A stretch of DNA of 64,000 nucleotides from Pseudonocardia sp. SCN 73-27 (GTDB taxonomy: Bacteria > Actinomycetota > Actinomycetes > Mycobacteriales > Pseudonocardiaceae), in NCBI GenBank assembly GCA_001725415.1, contig MEGH01000009.1, positions 34,194-98,193 on the forward strand. The letters are read 5' to 3'. Shown here piece by piece: positions 41,920 to 51,335 of the stretch. Position 1 is the first letter of the stretch. Every line of letters starts with the position of its first letter. Below the pieces are notes generated by a model. It saw nothing but the letters and a program-made list of their open reading frames with translations. It had not been told where the DNA came from and ran no database searches. The position numbers were made by a program, and so were the translations under genes.

Positions 41920-43140
41920 TCAGACGCCGGTGACGGCCAGCTCGGCCTCGACGGCGGCCTCGAGCCGCTCGCGCAGCTCGGCGACCGGGATCCGGGCGAG
42001 GATCTCGCCGAAGAAGCCACGGACGACCAGGCGGCGCGCGACGTCCTCGGGGATACCGCGGCTCTGCAGGTAGAACAGCTGCTCGTCGTCGAAACGGCCC
42101 GTGGCGCTGGCGTGGCCGGCGCCGGCGATCTCGCCGGTCTCGATCTCCAGGTTCGGCACCGAGTCGGCCCGCGCGTGCGCGGTCAGGACCAGGTTGCGGT
42201 TGAACTCGAAGGTCTCGGTCTGCTCGGCGGCCGCGCGGATCAGCACGTCGCCGATCCAGACGGTGTGCGCGTCGGTGACGCCCTCCTCGCCCTGCAGGGC
42301 GTTCTTGTAGAGGACGTTCGACGAGCAGTTCGGCGTCGAGTGGTCGACCAGCAGCCGCTGCTCGAGGTGCTGGCCGGCGTCGGCGAAGCCGAGGCCGAAC
42401 AGCTCCGCGGAACCGCCGGGGGCGGTGTAGTTGACGGTCGGGCTGACCCGGACCAGGTCACCGCCGAACGCGACGGACGTGGCGACGATCGTGGCGTCAC
42501 GGCCCAGCGCGATGTGCTGGCCGCTGACGTGCACGGCGTCGTCGGCCCACTCCTCGGTGACGACGACGGTCAGCTTCGAGCCGTCGGCCACGACGAACTC
42601 GATGTTGTCGGCCAGCGCACCCGAGCCACGGCCCTCGACCACCACCGTGGCCTCGGCGTGCGGGGTCGTGCGGATCTGCAGATGCGCCACCGCGGTGGCA
42701 CCGGTGCCGGGGCCGTTCAGCGTGATCGTGACCGGCTCCGGGGTGCCGTCGAGGGTGACGACGGTGGCCTCGCGGAACGCCGACCAGGCCTGCGCGGCGA
42801 CGCGGTCGGCCGGGATGCCGCCCTTGCCGATGCGCTCGTCGTCGCGGCCGACGGACTCGACGGTGACCCCGTCGGCGGAGCCGTCACCGGCGGCCACGTC
42901 GATCACGGCGGTGCCGTCGAAGGCCGCGGTGCCGTCGTGCAGCCCGCGCAGGCGCTTCATCGGCGTGAAGCGCCAGTTCTCCTCACGGCCGCCGGGGACC
43001 TCGAAGGCCTCGACGTCGTAGGACAGGAAGCGCTCCATGGCGCCCGACGGCGGGACGCCGCCCTGGCCGTACTTCCCCTCGGCGGCCACGGCGACGTTCT
43101 CCGCGCTCGCCTGTGTCCCGGTGGTCTGGGACGAACTCAT
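41920..43140 (-). CDS. sufD: Fe-S scaffold protein SufD
   Basis: This 406-residue SufBD-family protein forms the right-handed beta-helix partner of SufB. Visible are [17 protein letters not shown] near residue 55, a long beta-helix middle, the [23 protein letters not shown] segment (conserved His and C-terminal helices) and [14 protein letters not shown]. The ATG overlaps the sufB stop. Confidence 0.95.
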   Translation of the reverse strand: MSSSQTTGTQASAENVAVAAEGKYGQGGVPPSGAMERFLSYDVEAFEVPGGREENWRFTPMKRLRGLHDGTAAFDGTAVIDVAAGDGSADGVTVESVGRDDERIGKGGIPADRVAAQAWSAFREATVVTLDGTPEPVTITLNGPGTGATAVAHLQIRTTPHAEATVVVEGRGSGALADNIEFVVADGSKLTVVVTEEWADDAVHVSGQHIALGRDATIVATSVAFGGDLVRVSPTVNYTAPGGSAELFGLGFADAGQHLEQRLLVDHSTPNCSSNVLYKNALQGEEGVTDAHTVWIGDVLIRAAAEQTETFEFNRNLVLTAHARADSVPNLEIETGEIAGAGHASATGRFDDEQLFYLQSRGIPEDVARRLVVRGFFGEILARIPVAELRERLEAAVEAELAVTGV

Positions 43141-44573
43141 CCGACCGAACCCTCCATCTGCAGCTCGATGAGCCGGTTGAGCTCCAGCGCGTACTCCATG
43201 GGCAGCTCACGCGCGATGGGCTCGACGAACCCGCGCACGACCATGGCCATGGCCTCGTCCTCGGTCAGGCCGCGGCTCATCAGGTAGAAGAGCTGGTCGT
43301 CGCTCACCTTGGAGACCGTGGCCTCGTGCCCCATCGAGACGTCGTCGGTGCGGACGTCGACGTAGGGGTAGGTGTCGGACCGGCTGATCGTGTCGACGAG
43401 CAGCGCGTCGCACTTCACCGTGGAGCGCGAGTTCTTGGCCCGCGCGTTGACCTGCACCAGGCCGCGGTAGGAGGTGCGGCCACCGCCGCGCGCCACCGAC
43501 TTCGAGATGATCGTCGACGACGTGTTGGGCGCCAGGTGCACCATCTTCGCGCCGGCGTCCTGGTGCTGGCCCTCCCCGGCGAACGCGATCGAGAGGACCT
43601 CGCCCTTCGCGTGCTCGCCCATGAGGAACACGGCCGGGTACTTCATGGTCACCTTGGAGCCGAGGTTGCCGTCGACCCACTCCATGGTCGCGCCCTCCTC
43701 GGCCTTGGCGCGCTTGGTGACCAGGTTGTAGACGTTGTTCGACCAGTTCTGGATGGTCGTGTAGCGGCACCGGCCGCCCTTCTTCACGACGATCTCGACG
43801 ACGGCCGAGTGCAGCGAGTCCGACTTGTAGATCGGCGCCGTGCAGCCCTCGACGTAGTGCACGTAGGCGCCCTCGTCGACGATGATCAGCGTCCGCTCGA
43901 ACTGGCCCATGTTCTCGGTGTTGATCCGGAAGTAGGCCTGCAGCGGGATGTCGACGTGCACGCCCGGCGGCACGTAGATGAACGACCCGCCCGACCACAC
44001 GGCCGAGTTCAGCGCGGAGAACTTGTTGTCCCCCGACGGGATCACGGAGCCGAAGTACTCCTTGAACAGCTCCGGGTGCTCGCGCAGGCCGGTGTCGGTG
44101 TCGAGGAAGATGACACCCTGCTCCTCCAGGTCCTCGCGGATCTGGTGGTAGACGACCTCGGACTCGTACTGCGCGGCGACACCGGCGACCAGGCGGGCCT
44201 TCTCGGCCTCCGGGATGCCCAGCTTGTCGTAGGTGTTCTTGATGTCCTCGGGCAGGTCCTCCCAGGAGGCGGCCTGCTTCTCCGTCGAGCGGACGAAGTA
44301 CTTGATGTTGTCGAAGTCGATCCCCGACAGGTCCGAACCCCAGCGCGGCATCGGCTTGCGCTCGAACAGGTTGAGCGCCTTCAGCCGGAACTCGAGCATC
44401 CACTCGGGCTCGTTCTTGAGGCGGGAGATGTCGGCGACGACGTCGGCCGACAGGCCGCGCCGTGCAGAGGCGCCGGCGACGTCCGGGTCGCTCCAGCCGA
44501 AGTCGTACCGGCCGAGCGTCGCGAGCGTCTCCTCCTGCGTCAGCTGAGGCTGCACCTCAGGAGCGGTCGTCAT
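43137..44573 (-). CDS. sufB: Fe-S scaffold protein SufB
   Basis: This 478-residue core subunit builds the cluster with SufC and SufD. Recognisable are [12 protein letters not shown] near residue 30, [20 protein letters not shown] and [19 protein letters not shown] (conserved Cys and Glu residues), and the ending [19 protein letters not shown]. There is no intein, unlike M. tuberculosis SufB. The ATG at 44573 overlaps the sufR stop; the frame is open upstream inside sufR in a different frame. Confidence 0.96.
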   Translation of the reverse strand: MTTAPEVQPQLTQEETLATLGRYDFGWSDPDVAGASARRGLSADVVADISRLKNEPEWMLEFRLKALNLFERKPMPRWGSDLSGIDFDNIKYFVRSTEKQAASWEDLPEDIKNTYDKLGIPEAEKARLVAGVAAQYESEVVYHQIREDLEEQGVIFLDTDTGLREHPELFKEYFGSVIPSGDNKFSALNSAVWSGGSFIYVPPGVHVDIPLQAYFRINTENMGQFERTLIIVDEGAYVHYVEGCTAPIYKSDSLHSAVVEIVVKKGGRCRYTTIQNWSNNVYNLVTKRAKAEEGATMEWVDGNLGSKVTMKYPAVFLMGEHAKGEVLSIAFAGEGQHQDAGAKMVHLAPNTSSTIISKSVARGGGRTSYRGLVQVNARAKNSRSTVKCDALLVDTISRSDTYPYVDVRTDDVSMGHEATVSKVSDDQLFYLMSRGLTEDEAMAMVVRGFVEPIARELPMEYALELNRLIELQMEGSVG

Positions 44574-45412
44574 TCGGGCTGCCTCCCTGTCGGGACCGTG
44601 GTGGTCGTCCCAGTGGTGGTCGTGAGGGCGTGATCCTCCGGCGGCACGGGCACCGTTGCCCGTGGCCCGGAGTGATCCGTTCCGAGCCGCCGCAGGACAT
44701 CGGAGGTGCCCTCCAGCGGAACGTGTGTGGTGCACGTGGCGTCGCCGCGCGCGATCGTGGCAAGGCGCTGGACGTGGGTGCCCAGCAGCTGCGCGAACGC
44801 CTTGGTCTCCGCCTCGCACAGTTCGGGGAACTCGGCGGCCACGTGGGCCACCGGGCAGTGGTGCTGGCACAGCTGCACACCGTGCGCGGCCGAGCGGGCC
44901 TGGGCAGCGTAACCGCGGGCCGTGAGGACCTTGGCCAGCGCGTCGGTCCGCGCGTCCGCGGAGTCGGCCTCCCGGATCTCCTCCGCGGCCTGCGGGCCGA
45001 GGAGCTCCAGCACCCGGTTCTCGGCGAACGCGCTCACCGCGGTGCCGCCCGCCATCTCGGCGAGGAACCGCAGCGCGCTCGCCGCGAGGTCGTCGTAGCC
45101 GTGCCCGAACCGGACCCGGCCGGCGTCGGTGAGCAGGTACTCGCGGGCCGGGCGGCCCCGGCCGCGGTTGGCCCGGCGCGAGGCCTGGCGGGCCTCGGCC
45201 TCCCCGTCGGCGATCAGCGCGTCGAGGTGGCGGCGGACCGCGGCCCCCGAGAGCTCCAGCTCCGCCGCGACGGCCGCGGCGGTGACGGGGCCCTGCTCCA
45301 GCAGCAGCCGTGCAACGGCGAGGCGAGTGCCACCGTCGGCGGCGGCGCCCTGGTCGGGCCCCTGATCCGCGACGGCGCTCTCTCCCTCGTCGGGACGCCC
45401 GGCTGTTTTCAC
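44570..45412 (-). CDS. sufR: Fe-S-sensing repressor SufR
   Basis: This 280-residue winged-HTH regulator has a DNA-binding domain at about residues 25-100 ([23 protein letters not shown]). Its C-terminal sensing domain has cysteines in [22 protein letters not shown] and a further DATCTTH, giving the ligand pattern of SufR, which binds a [4Fe-4S] cluster and represses suf when clusters are sufficient. The GTG start at 45412 sits inside a palindrome matching known SufR operators, implying autoregulation of the whole operon. Divergent from mptB. Confidence 0.93.
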   Translation of the reverse strand: MKTAGRPDEGESAVADQGPDQGAAADGGTRLAVARLLLEQGPVTAAAVAAELELSGAAVRRHLDALIADGEAEARQASRRANRGRGRPAREYLLTDAGRVRFGHGYDDLAASALRFLAEMAGGTAVSAFAENRVLELLGPQAAEEIREADSADARTDALAKVLTARGYAAQARSAAHGVQLCQHHCPVAHVAAEFPELCEAETKAFAQLLGTHVQRLATIARGDATCTTHVPLEGTSDVLRRLGTDHSGPRATVPVPPEDHALTTTTGTTTTVPTGRQPE

Positions 45413-45425
45413 AACACCAGTGTTG
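45409..45425 (-). promoter_or_regulatory. SufR operator overlapping the sufR start codon
   Basis: Bases 45412-45425 read CAACACCAGTGTTG, a fit to CAAC-N6-GTTG (cyanobacterial SufR site, recalled). On the minus strand 45423-45409 reads ACACT-GGTGT-TGTGA, also a fit to the ACACT-N5-TGTGA site reported for mycobacterial SufR (recalled). It covers the sufR GTG, so it should block a leaderless transcript. Confidence 0.75.
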
Positions 45426-45495
45426 CTTATTTCTGGCCGAGGGGCAAAGGACCCCGTCCCGTCGGGTGAGCGCCGTCACCGGACCCCCCGCTCGC

Positions 45496-45501
45496 TACCC
45501 T
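45496..45501 (+). promoter_or_regulatory. -10 element of mptB
   Basis: TACCCT ends 6 bases before the mptB ATG; a leaderless transcript is expected. Confidence 0.4.
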
Positions 45502-45507
45502 CCGGAC

Positions 45508-47106
45508 ATGGCCGCACCGGGGCTCGACACGACCGGGCCCGGCGCCGTCCCGTCCCCCGGTCCGCCGCCCGCCCCGACGGGCCCGCGCGCCCGCGCCCGT
45601 CGCGACCCGTCCCGCATCGCCCGCCGCTTCGGCCTCACCGGGGCGCTGCTCATGGCGTTCGGGGCACTCGGCGCGGGTGCACTGCCGGTGCCCAACCCGC
45701 TCAACGGGTTGCGCATCCTCGGGCTGCCCGGGCGCAACGTCACCGTGGCGATCGCGATCACCTACGCGGGCATGGGCATGCTCGTCCTCGCCTGGCTGTG
45801 GATCGGCCGGATGCTCAACGACAAGGGCGCCGTCGCCCCGGCACCCGACCGGATCCAGCTGGCACGCACCGGGATCCTCTGGGCACTCCCCCTGTGCGCC
45901 GCGCCGCCGCTGTTCTCGAAGGACGTCTACAGCTACCTCGCGCAGTCGGCCATCACGGCCCGCGGCATCGACCCCTACGTGCTCGGGCCGGCGCAGGCCC
46001 TCGGTGTCGACGACCCGCTCACCCGCGCCATCCCCACGATCTGGCGCGACACCCCCGCCCCTTACGGGCCGTTGTTCCTCGGCCTGGGCCGCGGCATCAC
46101 CGCGCTCTCGGGTGACGACGTCGTCCTCGGGCTGTTCCTGCACCGCATCCTCGCCCTGGTCGGCGTGGGGCTGATCCTGTGGGCGCTGCCCAAGCTCGCC
46201 CGCCGCTGCGGCGTCGAGCCCGGGCTCGCGCTGTGGCTCGGCGCGGTCAACCCGCTCGTGCTGTTCCACCTGGTCAGCGGCATCCACAACGAGGCCCTGA
46301 TGATCGGGCTCATGCTCGCGGGCCTCGAGGTGGGCCTGCGCGCCCGCAGCCCGCTCGGCTGGCTGCCCGGTGCGGCGCTGATCACCGCGGGCGCCGCCGT
46401 CAAGGTCCCGGCGCTGCTCGCCCTCGGGTTCCTCGGGATGTACCTGGCCCGCAAGCGAGGTGGACGGGTCCGCGACGTGGCATTCGTCGCAGCCGTCCTC
46501 GCCGCCGTCGCCGTCGCGGTCCTCGTCGTACTGGGCTGGGCCACCGGTCTCGGGTTCGGCTGGGTCCACACCCTCGGCACCGCCAACAGCATCCGCAGCT
46601 GGATGTCGCTCTCGACCGACCTGGGGCAGCTGTCCGGCCAGCTCGGCATCCTCGTGGGCCTGGGCGACCACACCGACAGCACGCTCATGCTCACCCGCGG
46701 CATCGGCGGTCTCGCCGCGGCCGCGCTGTGCGCGATGCTGCTGTTCGCGACGCTGCGCGGGCGCGTCGACCCCGTCACCGGGCTCGGCGCCGGCCTGGGC
46801 GCGGTCGTGCTGCTCGGGCCCGTCGTGCACCCCTGGTACCTGCTGTGGGCGGCCATCCCGCTCGCCGCGACCCGAGGGCTGCCCCGTTACCGGCGCGCCG
46901 CGCTCGCCGCCTCCGCCGTGCTCGCCGTCATGGTCCCGCCCACCGGCGCCGACTTCGACTTCCGCGCCTACCAGCTGCCCATGGCGATCATCGCCGGGTT
47001 GCTGCTGGTCGTGGCCGCGGTCCTGGTCGTGCGACGCCGCCACCGCGTCACCGGCAGCCCTGACCGGCCGGACCCGCGGACACGCTCCGTAGACTTCGCG
47101 CCGTGA
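45508..47106 (+). CDS. mptB: Alpha-(1,6)-mannopyranosyltransferase MptB
   Basis: This 532-residue polytopic membrane glycosyltransferase of the GT-C fold has roughly a dozen helices. It should use polyprenyl-phosphomannose to extend alpha-1,6-mannan in lipomannan/lipoarabinomannan synthesis. Family features are the SKDVYSYLAQSAITARGIDPYVLGP loop, which carries the conserved acidic residue for a GT-C enzyme, and WRDTPAPYGPLFL. Position divergent from sufR matches Rv1459c (from memory). The ATG at 45508 lies 6 bases after a -10 box; an upstream in-frame start would overlap sufR. Confidence 0.92.
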   Translation: MAAPGLDTTGPGAVPSPGPPPAPTGPRARARRDPSRIARRFGLTGALLMAFGALGAGALPVPNPLNGLRILGLPGRNVTVAIAITYAGMGMLVLAWLWIGRMLNDKGAVAPAPDRIQLARTGILWALPLCAAPPLFSKDVYSYLAQSAITARGIDPYVLGPAQALGVDDPLTRAIPTIWRDTPAPYGPLFLGLGRGITALSGDDVVLGLFLHRILALVGVGLILWALPKLARRCGVEPGLALWLGAVNPLVLFHLVSGIHNEALMIGLMLAGLEVGLRARSPLGWLPGAALITAGAAVKVPALLALGFLGMYLARKRGGRVRDVAFVAAVLAAVAVAVLVVLGWATGLGFGWVHTLGTANSIRSWMSLSTDLGQLSGQLGILVGLGDHTDSTLMLTRGIGGLAAAALCAMLLFATLRGRVDPVTGLGAGLGAVVLLGPVVHPWYLLWAAIPLAATRGLPRYRRAALAASAVLAVMVPPTGADFDFRAYQLPMAIIAGLLLVVAAVLVVRRRHRVTGSPDRPDPRTRSVDFAP

Positions 47107-48077
47107 GTCTGCCTGCCGACGGGCCGAGAGAACCGACGTCGCCCGGACCGGCGTCGCACGGATCGGCCGTCACCGTGCGGGGCCTCGTCAAGCGCTACGG
47201 GACGACGACCGCGCTCGACGGTGTCGACCTCGACGTGCCCGCCGCGAGCGTCGTCGCCCTCCTGGGCCCCAACGGCGCCGGGAAGACGACGACCGTCGAG
47301 ATCTGCACCGGGTTCCGCCGCGCCGACGCCGGCGAGGTCCGGGTCCTCGGAATCGACCCCGCAGGCGCGCCCGACGCGCTGCGCGCCCGCATCGGCGTGA
47401 TGCCCCAGGGTGGCGGCGCCTACCCCGGCGTGCGTGCCGCGGAGATGCTGCGGCTGGTCGCCACCTGTTCCGCGCACCCGCTCGACGTCGACGAGCTCAT
47501 CGAGGTCCTCGGCCTCGGTTCCTGCGCCCGCACCCCCTACAAGCGTCTCTCCGGCGGCCAGCAGCAGCGCCTCGCGCTGGCGTGCGCCGTCGTCGGCCGC
47601 CCCGAGCTGGTGTTCCTCGACGAGCCGACGGCCGGCATGGACCCGCAGGCCCGCAGGCTCGTGTGGGAGCTCGTCGAGAGCCTGCGCCGCGACGGCGTGG
47701 CCGTGCTGCTCACCACACACCTCATGGAGGAGGCGGAGGCGCTGGCCGACGACGTCGTGATCGTCGACCACGGGCGCGTCGTCGCCCACGGCAGCCCGGC
47801 CGAGCTCACCACCACCGGCGACAGCCAGGAGCTGCGCTTCCGCGCCCGCGCCGGCATGGACGTCACCGAGCTCGCCGCCGCGCTGCCCACCGGGTACCAG
47901 GCGGCCGAGCCCGCTGCCGGACGCTACGTCGTCCAGGGTCGGATCGACCCGCCCGTGCTGTCGGCCGTCACCAGCTGGTGCGCCGCCCAGGGCGCGCTGG
48001 CCGACGACGTGCGGATCACCCGCCGCAGCCTCGAGGACGTCTTCCTCGACCTCACCGGACGGGAGCTCCGCTCGTGA
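47103..48077 (+). CDS. ABC exporter ATP-binding protein
   Basis: This 324-residue ATPase of the DrrA/ABC-2 type has Walker A GPNGAGKTTTVEICTG, Q-loop MPQGGGAYPGV, signature LSGGQQQRLALA, Walker B LVFLDEPTAGMD and H-loop LTTHLMEEAE. A C-terminal extension of about 80 residues is present. The GTG overlaps the mptB stop, and TAGACT (47090-47095) ends 7 bases before it, suggesting an additional internal promoter. It works with the permease encoded next. Substrate unknown. Confidence 0.93.
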   Translation: MSLPADGPREPTSPGPASHGSAVTVRGLVKRYGTTTALDGVDLDVPAASVVALLGPNGAGKTTTVEICTGFRRADAGEVRVLGIDPAGAPDALRARIGVMPQGGGAYPGVRAAEMLRLVATCSAHPLDVDELIEVLGLGSCARTPYKRLSGGQQQRLALACAVVGRPELVFLDEPTAGMDPQARRLVWELVESLRRDGVAVLLTTHLMEEAEALADDVVIVDHGRVVAHGSPAELTTTGDSQELRFRARAGMDVTELAAALPTGYQAAEPAAGRYVVQGRIDPPVLSAVTSWCAAQGALADDVRITRRSLEDVFLDLTGRELRS

Positions 48078-48868
48078 CCGCCTCGGCGCCGGTGCCGGGG
48101 CGTTTCGCACCCGGCACCTTCAGCCCTCGACCCGGCCGCGGTGGCCTGGGCCGGATGCTCGCCGCGCAGTCGGCGCTCGAGCTCAAGCTCGCGCTGCGCA
48201 ACGGCGAGCAGGTGCTGCTCACCCTGCTCATCCCGATCGTGCTGCTCGTCGGGCTCACCCTGGTCGGCGTCATCGACCTGCCCGAGCCGCGCGTCAACGC
48301 CGTGTTCGCGAGCGTCCTCGCCCTCGCCGTGATGTCGACGGCGTTCACCGGGCAGGCCATCGCGTTCGGCTTCGACCGCCGCTACGGCGTGGTGCGCCGG
48401 CTGGCCGCGACCGCACTGCCGCGGTGGCTGCTCGTCGCCGGGCGGCTCGTCGCGGTGCTGGGCACCGTCGTCGTGCAGGTCGTGGTCCTCGGGCTGATCG
48501 CCCTGGCCCTCGGCTGGCGCCCCGACGGCGGGGTCGCGACCGCGCTGCTGCTCGTCCTGCTGGGCTGCGCGGCGTTCGGTGGGCTCGGCCTGCTGCTGGG
48601 CGGCACGCTGCGTGCCGAGATCGTCCTCGCGCTGGCCAACGTCGTGTGGTTCGTACTGCTGCTGGGCGGCGGGATCGTCGTGCCGCTCGCCACGCTGCCC
48701 TCCGGGCTCGCGGCGGTCGCCGCGCTGCTGCCGTCGGGTGCGCTCGCGGAGGGCCTGCGGATCGCCCTCGCCGGTGCCGACGGGTCGCTGCTGCAGCCGG
48801 TCCTCGTACTCGTCGCCTGGGCCGTCGTCGGTGGCGTCGCGGCGGCGCGGCTCGTCCGCCTGACCTGA
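48074..48868 (+). CDS. ABC-2 type exporter permease
   Basis: This 264-residue membrane protein has six predicted helices after a cytoplasmic N-terminus of about 45 residues. The ABC-2 permease pattern is recognisable (MSTAFTGQAIAFGFDRRYGVVRRLAATALPR, a conserved Arg-rich loop). The GTG overlaps the stop of the ATPase gene, which fixes the start. Together they form a two-gene exporter, positionally equivalent to Rv1457c-Rv1458c (from memory). Confidence 0.9.
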   Translation: MTASAPVPGRFAPGTFSPRPGRGGLGRMLAAQSALELKLALRNGEQVLLTLLIPIVLLVGLTLVGVIDLPEPRVNAVFASVLALAVMSTAFTGQAIAFGFDRRYGVVRRLAATALPRWLLVAGRLVAVLGTVVVQVVVLGLIALALGWRPDGGVATALLLVLLGCAAFGGLGLLLGGTLRAEIVLALANVVWFVLLLGGGIVVPLATLPSGLAAVAALLPSGALAEGLRIALAGADGSLLQPVLVLVAWAVVGGVAAARLVRLT

Positions 48869-48896
48869 CCCCGACTCCTGTCCGGTTCGTCTGCTT

Positions 48897-48909
48897 CTAC
48901 AGTCTGTAG
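48897..48909. promoter_or_regulatory. Palindrome CTACAGTCTGTAG upstream of ctaA
   Basis: A perfect 13-bp palindrome with a central T, 55 bases before the ctaA start. CTTCTACAG occurs here (48894-48902) and again upstream of ctaB (52401-52409). Confidence 0.45.
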
Positions 48910-48951
48910 CGCGGACCCGACCGCGGTGCGGGGCCCGGCGACCGGGCCGCC

Positions 48952-48957
48952 TACCAT
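48952..48957 (+). promoter_or_regulatory. -10 element of ctaA
   Basis: TACCAT ends 6 bases before the GTG at 48964; a leaderless transcript is expected. Confidence 0.45.
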
Positions 48958-48963
48958 CGGGAC

Positions 48964-49956
48964 GTGGCCCGCTCCTCCCTGCTCGACCGTCTGCCCGTGA
49001 CGCCCCCGGTGCTGATGGTGCGGCTCGCCGTCGCGGCCGTGGTCGCGCAGATCGGCATCGCGGTCACGGGATCGGTCGTGCGCGTCACCGGCTCCGGGCT
49101 CGGCTGCCCGACATGGCCCAACTGCAACCCCGGCAGCCTGATCCCCGTCGCCCACCCCGAGCTGCTGCCGCTGCACCAGTGGGTGGAGTTCGGCAACCGG
49201 CTGCTCGCCGTCGTCGTCGTCATCGTCTCGGGTGCATGCCTCCTCGCTGCGCTGGGGAGCCGGCCCCGCCGCACGCGGCTCGTCTGGCTGGCCGCCGCGA
49301 TGCCGCTGGGTGTCGTCGCGCAGGCCGTCATCGGCGGCATCACCGTGCTCGTCGGGCTCGCGTGGTGGAGCGTGATGCCCCACTTCCTGGCCTCGATCGT
49401 GCTGGTCTGGCTCGCCGTCGAGCTCGTCGCCGAGGCACGCGACGGTGGCCCGACCGCCCCGGTCGTCCCCAGGGCCGTGCGCACGCTGGCGGTCGTGTCG
49501 ACGGTCGTCCTGGGCGCCCTGCTGGTCGCGGGCACGCTGGTGACCGCCGCCGGCCCGCACGCGGGCGACTCGGCAACCCCCCGCCTCGGCATCCCGGTAC
49601 CGGCGCTCGCGCAGCTGCACGCCGATCTGCTGTTCGGCTACCTCGGCCTCGTCGTCGGTCTCGGCTTCGCCCTGTGGGCCACGGACGCGCCCGCGAAGGT
49701 CCGGCGCCGCTACTGGTGGCTCGTCGGCGTCGTCCTCGCCCAGGGCGCGCTCGGCGGCATCCAGTACGGCCTCGGGGTCCCCGAGGTCCTGGTGTCGTTC
49801 CACGTGCTCGGCGCGGCTCTGGTCACCGCAGCCGCGGCCGGGGTCTGGACGGCGACGCGGACACCGATCCGCGGCATCGCCCCGATCCACCCGGGCAGCG
49901 CCACGACGCCCGACCCCACACCCGCCGACGAGGCCGCGGTCCGCGCCCGGTCCTGA
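48964..49956 (+). CDS. ctaA: Heme A synthase CtaA (COX15 family)
   Basis: This 330-residue membrane protein has eight helices and oxidises the methyl group of heme O to the formyl group of heme A for cytochrome aa3. The first extracytoplasmic loop has the paired cysteines (GSGLGCPTWPNC) and the LLPLHQWVEFGNRLLA helix, with an EFGNR motif and haem-ligand His. The C-terminal tail is disordered. It lies 3 kb from ctaB, which makes its substrate heme O. Confidence 0.94.
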   Translation: MARSSLLDRLPVTPPVLMVRLAVAAVVAQIGIAVTGSVVRVTGSGLGCPTWPNCNPGSLIPVAHPELLPLHQWVEFGNRLLAVVVVIVSGACLLAALGSRPRRTRLVWLAAAMPLGVVAQAVIGGITVLVGLAWWSVMPHFLASIVLVWLAVELVAEARDGGPTAPVVPRAVRTLAVVSTVVLGALLVAGTLVTAAGPHAGDSATPRLGIPVPALAQLHADLLFGYLGLVVGLGFALWATDAPAKVRRRYWWLVGVVLAQGALGGIQYGLGVPEVLVSFHVLGAALVTAAAAGVWTATRTPIRGIAPIHPGSATTPDPTPADEAAVRARS

Positions 49957-50006
49957 CCGGGTGCCCCTTGCTCCCACACGATCGCACCCCGGCAAGGAGG
50001 CCGTGA

Positions 50007-50978
50007 ATGCGTGCAGTCCAGGTGACCGAACCCGGCGGGCCCGAGGTCCTCACCCTCGTCGACCTGCCCGAGCCCGAGCCCGGCCCCGGCGAGCTGCTCG
50101 TCGACGTCGCCGCGGCGGGTGTGAACTTCATCGACACCTACCAGCGCAGCGGCCTGTATCCGATGGAGACGCCCTACGTCGCGGGTCTGGAGGGCGCAGG
50201 GCGGGTGCGTGCGCTGGGTGCCGGGGTCTCCGGCGTCGCCGTGGGCGAGCGGGTCGCGTGGAGCGAGCAGCTGGGCAGCTACGCCGACGCGGTCGTCGTC
50301 GCCGCCGAGAAGGCCGTCCCGGTCCCCGACGGGGTGTCCGACGACCACGCCGTCGGCGCGCTGCTGCAGGGCATGACGGCGCACTTCCTGGTCACCGACA
50401 CCTTCCCGGTCTCCCCCGGCGACACCGTGCTGGTCACCGCCGCCGCGGGCGGGGTGGGGCTGCTGCTGACGCAGATGGTCACCGCACGCGGCGGGCGCGT
50501 CGTCGCCACCGTCTCGACCGCCGAGAAGGAGGAGCTGGCGCGGGCGGCCGGTGCCGCGGAGGTGGTGCGCTACACCGAGGTCGACGACCTCGCCGGAGCG
50601 ATCCGCGACGCCGCGGGCGGTGACGGTGTCGCCGTGGCCTACGACAGCGTCGGTGCCACGACGTTCGACGCCAGTCTGGCGAGCCTGCGCCGCCGCGGCA
50701 TGCTGGTGCTGTTCGGCGGGGCGAGCGGGCCGGTCCCGCCGGTCGACCCGCAGCGCCTCAACGCGCAGGGCTCGGTGTTCCTGACCCGCCCGAAGCTGTT
50801 CGACCACATCGCCGACCGCGACGCGCTGCTGGCCCGGGCCGCCGCCGTCTACGGCGAGGTCGCCGCCGGGACGCTCGACGTGCGCATCGGCGGCCGCTAC
50901 GCCCTCGCCGAGGCCCGCACCGCGCACGAGGACCTGGAGGGCCGGCGCACGACCGGGAAGCTGCTCCTGCTGCCCTGA
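50007..50978 (+). CDS. NADPH:quinone oxidoreductase (zeta-crystallin type)
   Basis: This 323-residue medium-chain dehydrogenase/reductase has an N-terminal GroES-like domain (VNFIDTYQRSGLYPM, characteristic of quinone reductases) and the nucleotide-binding AAAGGVGLLLTQMV. The zinc ligands of alcohol dehydrogenases are absent, as expected for the Qor subgroup. The ATG is preceded by AAGGAGG. Gene order near ctaA/ctaB matches qor of mycobacteria (from memory). Confidence 0.92.
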   Translation: MRAVQVTEPGGPEVLTLVDLPEPEPGPGELLVDVAAAGVNFIDTYQRSGLYPMETPYVAGLEGAGRVRALGAGVSGVAVGERVAWSEQLGSYADAVVVAAEKAVPVPDGVSDDHAVGALLQGMTAHFLVTDTFPVSPGDTVLVTAAAGGVGLLLTQMVTARGGRVVATVSTAEKEELARAAGAAEVVRYTEVDDLAGAIRDAAGGDGVAVAYDSVGATTFDASLASLRRRGMLVLFGGASGPVPPVDPQRLNAQGSVFLTRPKLFDHIADRDALLARAAAVYGEVAAGTLDVRIGGRYALAEARTAHEDLEGRRTTGKLLLLP

Positions 50979-50985
50979 GCGCCCG

Positions 50986-51261
50986 TCAGCCGATCCGGTC
51001 GGACAGCGAGACGACGATCCCCTCGGGGCCGCGCACGTACGCCATCCGCACGCTGCCCTCGAACTCGCCGCTGCCCTCGTACACGCCGATGCCCTCGTAC
51101 ACGCCGATGCCGCCGACGAGCCCGTAGCCGTCGGCGGCCACCGCGGCGACGGCGGCGTCGAGGTCGTCGACCTCGAGCCCCAGCCCGACGAAGAACGCCG
51201 TCACCGCGTCGAGGTCGGCGACGGTGATGCCGATATGGTCGAAACGCCGTACGTGTGTCAC
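50986..51261 (-). pseudogene. VOC (glyoxalase-like) protein with internal deletion and tandem repeat
   Basis: This 91-residue open frame has both ends of a VOC-family protein but not the middle. Residues 1-28 (VRRFDHIGITVADLDAVTAFF) are a normal VOC N-terminus and residues 29-91 a normal C-terminus (VDDLDAAVAAVAADGYGLVGG, MAYVRGPEGIVVSLSDRI). About 50-60 residues usually between them are missing, fused in frame at EV. The C-terminal half also carries an 18-bp tandem duplication encoding IGVYEG twice. It is probably a non-functional remnant, although the frame remains open. The GTG at 51261 is the best start. Confidence 0.7.
51073..51108. repeat. 18-bp perfect tandem duplication inside the VOC gene
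   Basis: GCCCTCGTACACGCCGAT occurs at 51073-51090 and again at 51091-51108 without a spacer, encoding a repeated six-residue unit on the minus strand. Confidence 0.85.
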
Positions 51262-51335
51262 GGGTCCGTCCTCCGAAGGTCGCCCACCGGTTCGACCAGG
51301 GGACGGAGCCGCGAAGGGATTCTCGACAGCGTCCG

